48,417 nt of DNA from Actinomadura darangshiensis (GTDB taxonomy: Bacteria > Actinomycetota > Actinomycetes > Streptosporangiales > Streptosporangiaceae), in assembly GCF_004349235.1 (NCBI RefSeq), contig NZ_SMKY01000035.1, forward strand, positions 1-48,417, in the 5' to 3' direction. How positions within the stretch are numbered: the first letter of the stretch is position 1; each line of letters begins with the position of its first letter. Of the stretch, positions 15,544 to 22,536 are shown piece by piece. The notes below the pieces were generated by a model. It ran no database searches and had not been told where the DNA came from. It saw only the letters and a program-made list of their open reading frames with translations. A program made the translations under genes and the position numbers.

Positions 15544-17994
15544 TCAGAACGCTCGGATGGCGTCGGCCACGTCGGCGACGGAGCGCGGCTCACCCCAGGC
15601 CCGGTCTTGCCGGGCCCAGATGCGACCGGCGATGTTGAGCGTTCTGGTGAGGTCGGCGACCAGCTTGTGCTTTTCGCCGATCGTTAGATCATTCCTCCTG
15701 ACGGCCCGTACGGCGCGGATGGTGTCATTGATCGCCGAACGCACTTGCTCGTGTTCTCGATAAGTCCGCAGGTCCGTCTCCCATCCGCGGGTCAGTTCGG
15801 GCGGCATTTTATTAAGCCAGCCCCGCAGTACGGCTTCTTGGTCCGCTTTAACATAATGCATCAGATGAAAATGGCGCGCCAGCTCATAGACCGGATCGCC
15901 CACCAATGCCAACTCCCAGTCGAGGACGATCAGGCGGTTATCTGGAGCTATTATTATGTTCTTGCGATGCAGATCATTGTGGAGCAGCCGGAACGGCCGG
16001 GGCTTAAGTTGCTCGACGCGATCACGGATCAACCGCAATGGGTCCCATGGAATCAAACGACCAAACTCGTGACCATATGTGCCATGGGCCGCTATGGACA
16101 AGCCCTCCGTTTGCAGTATCTGAGTGTCAGCAAAAGTTACCGTGCTGCCCTCAAGCTGCCACTCGCCCACTGGCAAATCCTGCCACGGCACGTCGGCCAG
16201 TGCCACGAAAAAGTTGGGAATTTCGGAGATTAGGAATCTCGGCACCGGAACATTCGGGGGTGCTATTTCGTGAAGCAGACTCCCCTCTACGAATTCATGT
16301 ACCGCCCAATCCTCTCCATTATGGACCAGGCGGGGAACTCTGCCATCGAGATAGGGAACGACAAGGGACAAGACTTCGCTCTCACGAAACATGCGCAGGT
16401 CAAGCAGGTCCGCATTCGCGATGGGGCTCCGCACCATAAGCTTCCCGAACCGCAGAAGGTGGTTGTAGTTTCCCTGGAAACCGGGAGACTCAATGGCCAT
16501 CGAGCGCATCTGGTTCGCGACACCCGGATTCCGCTCCAGCAGAACCCTCGCGATATCCAGATCGTCCGATCTATCGACGATCTGCAAGAAGCTGTCCAGC
16601 GTGACTCCCGCAGCCCCACTCGCAGGCTCGCCACCGGCGGCATGGCTGGATCCGTCGTGATCGTCTGGCAGTCGGTCGTCCGGCGCGTGCTGACCGGGAA
16701 TGTGCGGTGATGGCTGGGTGTCTCCCAGGGTGGGCACGGTGACGCTGCCCGGTCGGGCCGGGGTCGCGGTGTCGCGTAGCGCCTCGGAAAGGTCGCGGAG
16801 GTTGACGCCGTCGAAGGTGCCCGTAGTCGCGGTGTTAAGGTCGCCAAGCCCGGCCGGGCGGTCCAGTTTGATCTCCAGGCCCTTGCCGACGGGCAGACCG
16901 AACTCGGGTCCGGCACCGGCGAGCAAGCCGGCCGGTCCCTGGTCAGCCGCGCCGGTGTAGCCGGCACGGAACTCCTTCCCGAGTTTATAGGCCCCGTAAG
17001 CCGCACCCGGCCCCAGCAGAGTCCCGAGGTTCAGAACACCATTGGTGATCACATAGCCGGGCCGGTCACCCCACTCCTGCCACGGAACCATCGATCGCGC
17101 TAGGTGCCCCCAGCCGCCGGAGACGTTCTTCCACCATTGGCCCGCGCTCATATCGCCGTACCAGGTGCCGTCCTGGCCACGCCGCCCCGACAGCGAACCC
17201 CCCAGGTCGCCCAGCCCCACCAGCATCCGGGAATAGTTGCCCTTGATATTACTCCACCACTGGCCCACGCTCATGTCATAGGACCAGCCGTCCTCACCGT
17301 GCCGCCCGGTCAGATCACCGAAAAAGGTGCCGACGACCCCAGCGAAGTGCAGGCCGCCGTCCCCGACGTCCTCGTACCACGGTTTGTCGCGCTCCTGCGG
17401 CGTCGCCCACGGAGTCTCCACACCGGTCGGTGCCTTCCCCATCCCATACCCTTCCGCCCCACGTGGAACAAACGGAGCGGACGGGATGAAGTTAGTACCA
17501 CCGAAAATAGCGGTGATCTTGTTCGCGCAGACCCGCTCAGCCTCCTGATACTGCGCGAGCGCCACCACCGCATCATTGTTCAGTTCGTTGTTCCTCTCAA
17601 CCTTGTCACCATCATCACGCCAATCACCGAAATCCCCGTCCCCATCCCCATCGACCTCCATCCTGAAATCACGCGCCGCCACCCGCAACCCATGCAACCG
17701 CGCCACGACCGGACGCACCTCCTCCACAAAAACAGCCAGCGCATCACCAACAATGCCCAGCTCATCACCCAGCGCCCGCCCATGCACCGCCACCGGCCTG
17801 CTCGCCCGGAACAACTCCGCAGCCTCGGGCGCCTCATAAAACCCCGCCAACCCCTGCCACGCCGCATCCACGTCATGCCCCAACCCCGCGACACGACCAC
17901 CATCCCGCTTCAACGCCGCAGCAACCACCTCCACATCACCCAGATGAACACCAGGAACAGGCATCTTCTCCGGATCGATCAACCCACCCGACAC
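15544..17994 (-). CDS. Polymorphic T7SS toxin with C-terminal APH-like kinase domain
   Basis: An 816-residue modular protein. The first ~210 residues are the same WXG-type export module (DAAWQGLAG, W46-x-G48) as in the neighbouring toxin, followed by several GQWW-type spacer segments and VPWQEWGDRPGYVIT. After a Pro/Gly/His-rich linker the last ~280 residues form an aminoglycoside-phosphotransferase/choline-kinase-type domain: a nucleotide-binding Arg in LMVRSP, a helix-C Glu in FRESEVL, the catalytic loop HNDLHRKN (672-679, Asp674 and Asn679) and the metal-binding LDWE (Asp692), then GDPVYELARHF. All residues needed for phosphotransfer look intact. GTG start at 17994, preceded by AGGGGAG. 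No immunity gene follows; the Roadblock gene converges from the other side. Substrate unknown. The kinase half is AT-richer than the N-terminus. Confidence 0.8.
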   Translation of the reverse strand: MSGGLIDPEKMPVPGVHLGDVEVVAAALKRDGGRVAGLGHDVDAAWQGLAGFYEAPEAAELFRASRPVAVHGRALGDELGIVGDALAVFVEEVRPVVARLHGLRVAARDFRMEVDGDGDGDFGDWRDDGDKVERNNELNNDAVVALAQYQEAERVCANKITAIFGGTNFIPSAPFVPRGAEGYGMGKAPTGVETPWATPQERDKPWYEDVGDGGLHFAGVVGTFFGDLTGRHGEDGWSYDMSVGQWWSNIKGNYSRMLVGLGDLGGSLSGRRGQDGTWYGDMSAGQWWKNVSGGWGHLARSMVPWQEWGDRPGYVITNGVLNLGTLLGPGAAYGAYKLGKEFRAGYTGAADQGPAGLLAGAGPEFGLPVGKGLEIKLDRPAGLGDLNTATTGTFDGVNLRDLSEALRDTATPARPGSVTVPTLGDTQPSPHIPGQHAPDDRLPDDHDGSSHAAGGEPASGAAGVTLDSFLQIVDRSDDLDIARVLLERNPGVANQMRSMAIESPGFQGNYNHLLRFGKLMVRSPIANADLLDLRMFRESEVLSLVVPYLDGRVPRLVHNGEDWAVHEFVEGSLLHEIAPPNVPVPRFLISEIPNFFVALADVPWQDLPVGEWQLEGSTVTFADTQILQTEGLSIAAHGTYGHEFGRLIPWDPLRLIRDRVEQLKPRPFRLLHNDLHRKNIIIAPDNRLIVLDWELALVGDPVYELARHFHLMHYVKADQEAVLRGWLNKMPPELTRGWETDLRTYREHEQVRSAINDTIRAVRAVRRNDLTIGEKHKLVADLTRTLNIAGRIWARQDRAWGEPRSVADVADAIRAF
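17367..17994 (-). repeat. 628-bp direct repeat, copy 1 (toxin 5' module)
   Basis: The 5' part of the kinase-tipped toxin gene is almost identical in nucleotide sequence to 19533-20160, with the same length and no gaps seen between the GTG codons and the ACGTCCTCGTACCACGG end. It encodes the WXG-type export module. Outside this block the two genes diverge quickly. Gene conversion or recent duplication is the likely origin. Confidence 0.85.
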
Positions 17995-18509
17995 CGAACT
18001 CCCCTAACCCGCTCACCGTCCGGGGAAAGGAAGCGTTCACGCTTGTCCTCCATCGTCAGGAGGACGACACGGATACGTCTTTCACACCAATGTCGGTGAC
18101 ATTGAGAAACGCCGCCGCCGTCTCCTCCGCTCATTCGCGCTCCCGAGCCAGCAGGGCGGCATCGCCGCTGTTCGGTCACCACGGCCCTGCGAACGCGACT
18201 TCCTCGCCGGACCTCAGCCACGGCATGAGAATTGAGAGCCCGCGATACGGAGGTTCCGGCCACGGCCGCATCGCCTCCATGCGGCCGGTCAGCCGCGCAG
18301 GAATTCAAGGACTGCCTCCTCACCAGAGCGCCCGCCCGTAATACCTCGGCCAGGAGTGCATGCTCGTGCTCGGGCGCCAATTCCAGCAGCGTTTCGAAGA
18401 CGAGGTAGGCAGCGAACTCCTCGGTGGCTTCCTCATCACGTGCGAGCCAGAACCGCATTTGGTGCAAGAGCGCGTTCACCAGCCCGCGCCACGGCGGCGC
18501 CCCCGTCAT
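17979..18509 (-). CDS. Candidate immunity gene behind the toxin, probably frameshifted
   Basis: The ATG at 18509 follows the TGA of the upstream toxin (18511-18513) after one base, the coupling expected for a toxin-immunity pair. Residues 1-60 are protein-like and acidic (ARDEEATEEFAAYLVFETLL, LAPEHEHALLAEVLRAG). The remaining ~115 residues are Arg/Cys-rich, of random character, and run into the start of the next toxin gene. In another frame, from about 18330, the DNA reads GEEAVLEFLRG and stops at 18289-18291. The original product was therefore most likely ~73 residues, and a one-base indel near 18325-18345 fused it to a nonsense tail. Immunity function is inferred from position only; no family was recognised. 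Confidence 0.5.
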   Translation of the reverse strand: MTGAPPWRGLVNALLHQMRFWLARDEEATEEFAAYLVFETLLELAPEHEHALLAEVLRAGALVRRQSLNSCAADRPHGGDAAVAGTSVSRALNSHAVAEVRRGSRVRRAVVTEQRRCRPAGSGARMSGGDGGGVSQCHRHWCERRIRVVLLTMEDKRERFLSPDGERVRGVRCRVG

Positions 18510-18510
18510 A

Positions 18511-20163
18511 TCATCGCCTCCTCATCCTTCTGATCATGTCGTCGGAAATGGCTACGCCTGCTGCCCGCAGTCTTTCGATGGTCCGCGTCATGTCTTCGAC
18601 ATTGGGTTTGTAATGCCCGCTGAAGTCATTGATCATTTCGAGTCTGCCATTGACCGCTGTGAGCTCGCCGGCCGCGGTGACCGGGCCACCGGCCAGGAAG
18701 CTGGAATGGTGAAAACCGCCGGGTGCGAAGGTCCTCGACGCGTAGATGTTACCGAGCCTATCCATGACAAAAAGGGCCTTGCTCCGCCAACTGGACTCGG
18801 TGGTGTCGTAAAGGCGACCGCCGGTATCACGGAGAAGCCCCTCGTCGTCCACCCAGATCCGGTAGCCCTCGCGCCGAAAGGCATCGAGGTATCTGACGAC
18901 TCTGGAACCGTCCCAAATCTCATTGCCGGGGAGGTCCTCGCCGACAAACCTCGGACTCATAGGCGTGGTCGGATAGGCTGGACCAGTGGTCCTGGGGGAC
19001 GGAACCCCGGCGGCCTGCTCGGACACGTGTCCACCCGGGGGACGGTCGGCGGCGAGGCCGACGGTACCGTCCGGTGGGGTTTCGTGAGGCCTGCCAACGT
19101 TGATGTGGCCGAGAGTCTGCGAGTGTGCGGTGTTGAGGTCAGCCGGGCGGTCCAGTTTGCCTCCCAACCCTTTACCCGGGAACAGGTCGAACCCGCCCGG
19201 AGCAGTGCGCTTGAATCTGCTCAGAGACTTCCCGGCGAAAAGCAACGCCAAGCCGCTCAGCCCACCGTGGGTGATCACATAACCGGGACGGTCATCCCAC
19301 TCCCGCCAAGGGACGATGGAGTGCGCCAGTTCCACCCAGCCATCCCGCGTTCCAAGTGAGCGCTCCAGATTGCCGAGCCCCACGAGCATCCGGGGATAGT
19401 TGCCCTTGATGTTGCCCCACCAGCTGCCCTCGGTGCCCCACGCGTTCAGCCAGCCATCCTGGCCGTGCAGCCCCACCAGGTCCCCGAAAATGTCGGCGGC
19501 GCCCTCGCCGAACTCGGCGAAGCCATCCCACACGTCCTCGTACCACGGCTTGTCGCGCTCCTGCGGCGTCGCCCACGGAGTCTCCACATCCTGCGGCACC
19601 TCCCCCAGCCCATACTTTTCACGCCCACGCGGAATGAACGGGCCGGACGGGACAAAGCGGGTACCACCGAAAATGGCGGTGATCTTGTTCGCGCAGGCCC
19701 GCTCAGCCTCCTGATACTGCGCAAGAGCCACCAGCGCATCATTGCTCAGCTTGTTGTTCCTATCAACCTTGTCACCATCATCACGCCAATCACCGAAATC
19801 CCCGTCCCCATCCCCGTCGACCTCCATCCGAAAATCGCGCGCCGCCACCCGCAAACCATGCAACCGCGCCACGACCGGACGAACCTCATCCACAAAAACA
19901 GCCAGCGCATCACCAACAATGCCCAGCTCATCACCCAGCGCCCGCCCATGCGCCACCACCGGCCTGCTCGCCCGGAACAACTCCGCAGCCTCGGGCGCCT
20001 CATTAACCCCCGCCAACCCCTGCCACGCCGCATCCACGTCATGCCCCAACCCCGCGACACGACCCCCATCCCGCTTCAACGCCGCAGCAACCACCTCCAC
20101 ATCACCCAGATGAACACCAGGAACAGGCATCTTCTCCGGATCGATCAACCCACCAGACACCAC
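18511..20163 (-). CDS. Polymorphic T7SS toxin with HSSFLAGG/SGHYKP C-terminal domain
   Basis: A 550-residue protein. The N-terminal ~210 residues are the WXG-type export module, nearly identical to that of the kinase-tipped toxin, followed by VPWREWDDRPGYVITHG. The C-terminal ~140 residues contain YRIWVDDEGLLRDTGG, RLYDTTESSW, ALFVMDRLGNIYASRTF, HSSFLAGG (486-493), GELTAVNGRL and SGHYKP (515-520). I recall this set of motifs from C-terminal domains of other bacterial polymorphic toxins and from plant IQM calmodulin-binding proteins; the biochemical activity is not known to me. GTG start at 20163 (or the next codon, 20160). It lies 27 bp after a DUF6507 gene and directly before a candidate immunity gene, forming a partner-toxin-immunity operon. 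Confidence 0.75.
   Translation of the reverse strand: MVSGGLIDPEKMPVPGVHLGDVEVVAAALKRDGGRVAGLGHDVDAAWQGLAGVNEAPEAAELFRASRPVVAHGRALGDELGIVGDALAVFVDEVRPVVARLHGLRVAARDFRMEVDGDGDGDFGDWRDDGDKVDRNNKLSNDALVALAQYQEAERACANKITAIFGGTRFVPSGPFIPRGREKYGLGEVPQDVETPWATPQERDKPWYEDVWDGFAEFGEGAADIFGDLVGLHGQDGWLNAWGTEGSWWGNIKGNYPRMLVGLGNLERSLGTRDGWVELAHSIVPWREWDDRPGYVITHGGLSGLALLFAGKSLSRFKRTAPGGFDLFPGKGLGGKLDRPADLNTAHSQTLGHINVGRPHETPPDGTVGLAADRPPGGHVSEQAAGVPSPRTTGPAYPTTPMSPRFVGEDLPGNEIWDGSRVVRYLDAFRREGYRIWVDDEGLLRDTGGRLYDTTESSWRSKALFVMDRLGNIYASRTFAPGGFHHSSFLAGGPVTAAGELTAVNGRLEMINDFSGHYKPNVEDMTRTIERLRAAGVAISDDMIRRMRRR
19533..20160 (-). repeat. 628-bp direct repeat, copy 2 (toxin 5' module)
   Basis: The nucleotide sequence matches 17367-17994 over its whole length with only scattered substitutions; both copies have the same orientation and start at the equivalent GTG codon. 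Recombination between the copies would remove 2,166 bp, including the candidate immunity gene, and fuse this promoter to the kinase-domain toxin. Confidence 0.85.
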
Positions 20164-20190
20164 ACCACCCCAACACCCAGCGGCACCCAG

Positions 20191-20544
20191 CTACCGATCA
20201 CCCAGCCGCGGAATCCGCGGAACACCCACACCCGCCGCTTTCTCCTGCGCCTCGGCCGCCATTTCCAGATCACCATCGATATACGCCTTGACCGCTTCGT
20301 ATGTGCCGCTCACACAACGGCCGGTAGTGGAGACCATGCCGTTCAGTTGGGGCTCGGCATACTTGGCGTACTCCCCGAGCGCCGTCGCGATCGGCTCGCT
20401 CATCGCCGCGGTCCCCGCCTCACCCACGTGTTTGAAAACGTCACCGACCACCTTCTCCAGCCCGTCATCCGGGTCCTCCACCAGACCGAGGACCTTGATC
20501 AGAATCGAGCCGACACCCCTCGGCTCTATGTCCCATCCCGACAT
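20191..20544 (-). CDS. DUF6507-type small T7SS-associated protein
   Basis: A 117-residue helical protein starting MSGWDIEPRGVGSIL and containing VKAYIDGDLEMAAEAQ, the start and end signatures I associate with DUF6507 proteins found beside WXG100 proteins and T7SS toxins in Streptomyces. The ATG at 20544 is preferred over a GTG nine bases upstream because GGGGAAGG then has normal spacing. It precedes the toxin at 18511-20163 by 27 bp and probably is its secretion partner or chaperone (inference from gene order). Confidence 0.7.
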   Translation of the reverse strand: MSGWDIEPRGVGSILIKVLGLVEDPDDGLEKVVGDVFKHVGEAGTAAMSEPIATALGEYAKYAEPQLNGMVSTTGRCVSGTYEAVKAYIDGDLEMAAEAQEKAAGVGVPRIPRLGDR

Positions 20545-20812
20545 CAGCGCCACCCTTCCCCAACCTCACGGCGTGCGCCCCAGCGGCCGCCCACCCGTCC
20601 GGTCGGCCGTGACCGAACGCGCGCCGCGTCCGACGACTGCAACATCAACCACTGACCGTCCGGACGCGCCCGCGCTCATCCACACCCCGCACAAACTTCC
20701 TCGGGTCCTTCTCGGATCGATCGGTGGCGGCTCGTGTGGCCGGCTGGACTGTCATGGCAGGACTTCTGTTCAACATCGGCCTGCGTGCCGATCCGACGGC
20801 AGGTGAACCGCT

Positions 20813-21172
20813 ATGGGGAGATGGGGACCGGGCTCGGGGCAGGGCTGGGATCAGGGCACGGAAACGCTGTTCACCCTGGCCCGGCACACCGGGAACCGCG
20901 GCGACGAGCTCGCCGCGCTCATCAAGCTGCTGATCACGGCGGCCGAGCCGCTGTCCGGCAGGTTCAACGGAAGCGGGAAGGCCGCGTTCGACAGGTTCAA
21001 GGCCCACTCGGACGAGATCACCGCCGACCTGAAAGGCGGCTTGAACCGGGTGGGCACCGGCCAGCTCGGGATGGAGCAGGCGTTCGCCGGCGGCGACCAC
21101 GAGATGGCCGATGAGGCGACTCGCAGCATGTCTGCGGCCCACTTCGATCAGGCGAAGTTCCGCACCGGCTGA
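20813..21172 (+). CDS. WXG100-like Esx protein (first of pair)
   Basis: A 119-residue helical protein with a glycine/tryptophan-rich start and then two long helices joined by LKGGLNRVGTGQLG. The C-terminal segment EQAFAGGDHEMADEATRSM is typical of Streptomyces EsxA/EsxB-like proteins. These ~100-residue helical hairpins form heterodimers and are both substrates and partners of EccC. No strict WXG is present in the turn. The exact start is unsure: ATG 20813 lacks a good ribosome-binding site. It is followed after 24 bp by the second small helical protein and then the T7SS membrane genes. Confidence 0.7.
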   Translation: MGRWGPGSGQGWDQGTETLFTLARHTGNRGDELAALIKLLITAAEPLSGRFNGSGKAAFDRFKAHSDEITADLKGGLNRVGTGQLGMEQAFAGGDHEMADEATRSMSAAHFDQAKFRTG

Positions 21173-21196
21173 CCATCTTCAGAAAGGACATGTCAC

Positions 21197-21505
21197 GTGG
21201 GAGACGGATTCGACCGGCGCAGCTACGACACCGGCAGCTCGGGCGAGGCCCAGGTCAACATCCATCTGATCCTGACGCGACTGGAGACACTGATCGGTGG
21301 GCGGGACGCCGATGTCAAGGCCGCCCTCGCGGACTGGGAGGCCACCGGGGTCTCGGATGAGTACCAGGGCAAGGAGGCCAAGTGGCTCGCCGCGGCACAC
21401 GAGACCCGGGAGATCATCCGCCTGGTGAAGCGAACGCTTGAGAAGAACGACGAGACGGCGGGCATGACCTTGGCGAGGGCACGCGCAGCCGTCCAGGAGA
21501 TCTGA
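21197..21505 (+). CDS. WXG100-like Esx protein (second of pair)
   Basis: A 102-residue two-helix protein: NIHLILTRLETLIGGRDADV and then, after a turn with DWEATGVSDEYQGKEAKW, the helix AAAHETREIIRLVKRTLEKN. The Trp in the turn and the paired size and position next to another Esx-like gene support assignment as the heterodimer partner. GTG start at 21197 with AAAGGA about 9 bases upstream. The next gene begins 53 bp downstream, so it is the second cistron of the T7SS operon. Confidence 0.7.
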   Translation: MGDGFDRRSYDTGSSGEAQVNIHLILTRLETLIGGRDADVKAALADWEATGVSDEYQGKEAKWLAAAHETREIIRLVKRTLEKNDETAGMTLARARAAVQEI

Positions 21506-21558
21506 CCGGACGTCCCGTGAAGCACGACTGAGCAGAGCTGAAGGAGAAGGGGGCGGCG

Positions 21559-22518
21559 GTGGTCCGTGACTACGACGCCCAGCTGCTGGAGTCGGTCGTC
21601 GTACGCCGGAGGCGGTTGCGTGACGCGCTGCTGTTCGGCCCGCAGCGCACCCGCCGCAAGTTCACCGAGGGCACCATGAAGATCGTCGCCGGTCTGTGCG
21701 TTGCCGCGGTGGTGTGTGCGGGCCTGGTCGGCGTGTCCTTCCTGCGTTCGATGCTGTCGGAGCAGAAGCGGCAGAAGGACACCCAGACGCAGGCCGCCGT
21801 CCCCTTGGAGGAGCCGACGGCGGTGCCCGCGGGCTGGGTCGGCGCCAGGGTCACGTTCCCAATGCTGCGGAAGGCGCTCGACCAGGCGGAGATCCCCCAC
21901 AGCCTCTATGTTCTGCCGGGCCGGTCCCGCCCTCATGCGGTCTCCAGCTACTACGTCATCGTCAAAGGCGCGGATCGGTACTCCGGCGGCGTGGTCGAGT
22001 TCGAGCAGGGCCGGATCAGTGCCGAGTTCCCCTCCGAGGACGAGGCGTGCCGATGGCTGTACGGCGAGCTCATCGTTCCGGAACACCCCCCGCGCAGCCT
22101 TGACGCCCGCGCCGAGCAGGACGCGATCGGCCGGGGCAAGACGCTGGCGGCGGATGCGCGACGCAAGGTCGCCCAGGACGGCAGCGCGTCCGTGACCTAC
22201 TCACTGCCGGAGGGCACCTTGGTCGACGCGTTCGGGCAGGAGAGCGGGTCGGTGCTGTTCCCGTTCGGGCTGCCGTTCGGGTCGCGCGGGTTGCCCGCCC
22301 AGACGCGTGCGGCCTCTGCCTATCACCGCTATCGCGTCGTCAAGCCGTTCGCCGTGCGGGCGTCGGTGTCGGCGCCCGCAGGACGCAGCCCCGGCGGCGA
22401 CGTGCGCTTCACGGTCAACGCAGGACTGTTTCAACGACCGCCCGCGCTGCCCACGGTCCGCTGGCTGCGACGCGTCGGCTACCTGGAACCCGTCGCCGGC
22501 ACGTCGGTGCCCCGGTGA
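21559..22518 (+). CDS. Membrane-anchored TNT-fold protein of the T7SS operon, catalytic residues apparently lost
   Basis: A 319-residue protein with a basic cytoplasmic start (VVVRRRRLRDALL), one transmembrane helix at about 41-63, a middle domain (90-180) and a C-terminal domain (213-312) that follows the tuberculosis-necrotizing-toxin pattern: LPEGTLVDAFGQESG, LPFGSRGLP, YHRYRVVKPFAV, SPGGD and VRWLRRVGYLEPV. Active TNT proteins hydrolyse NAD+. Placing the CpnT residues from memory, Arg780 (here R243) and His792 (H256) are kept, but Arg757 is A224 in DAFG, Tyr765 is V232 and Gln822 is R283. So it is probably a pseudoenzyme. Its short basic start plus one helix resembles the EccB N-terminus. 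GTG start at 21559. It lies between the esx pair and eccD, suggesting a structural or regulatory role. Confidence 0.7.
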   Translation: MVRDYDAQLLESVVVRRRRLRDALLFGPQRTRRKFTEGTMKIVAGLCVAAVVCAGLVGVSFLRSMLSEQKRQKDTQTQAAVPLEEPTAVPAGWVGARVTFPMLRKALDQAEIPHSLYVLPGRSRPHAVSSYYVIVKGADRYSGGVVEFEQGRISAEFPSEDEACRWLYGELIVPEHPPRSLDARAEQDAIGRGKTLAADARRKVAQDGSASVTYSLPEGTLVDAFGQESGSVLFPFGLPFGSRGLPAQTRAASAYHRYRVVKPFAVRASVSAPAGRSPGGDVRFTVNAGLFQRPPALPTVRWLRRVGYLEPVAGTSVPR

Positions 22519-22536
22519 CTCGCATAGAGAGGCCCC

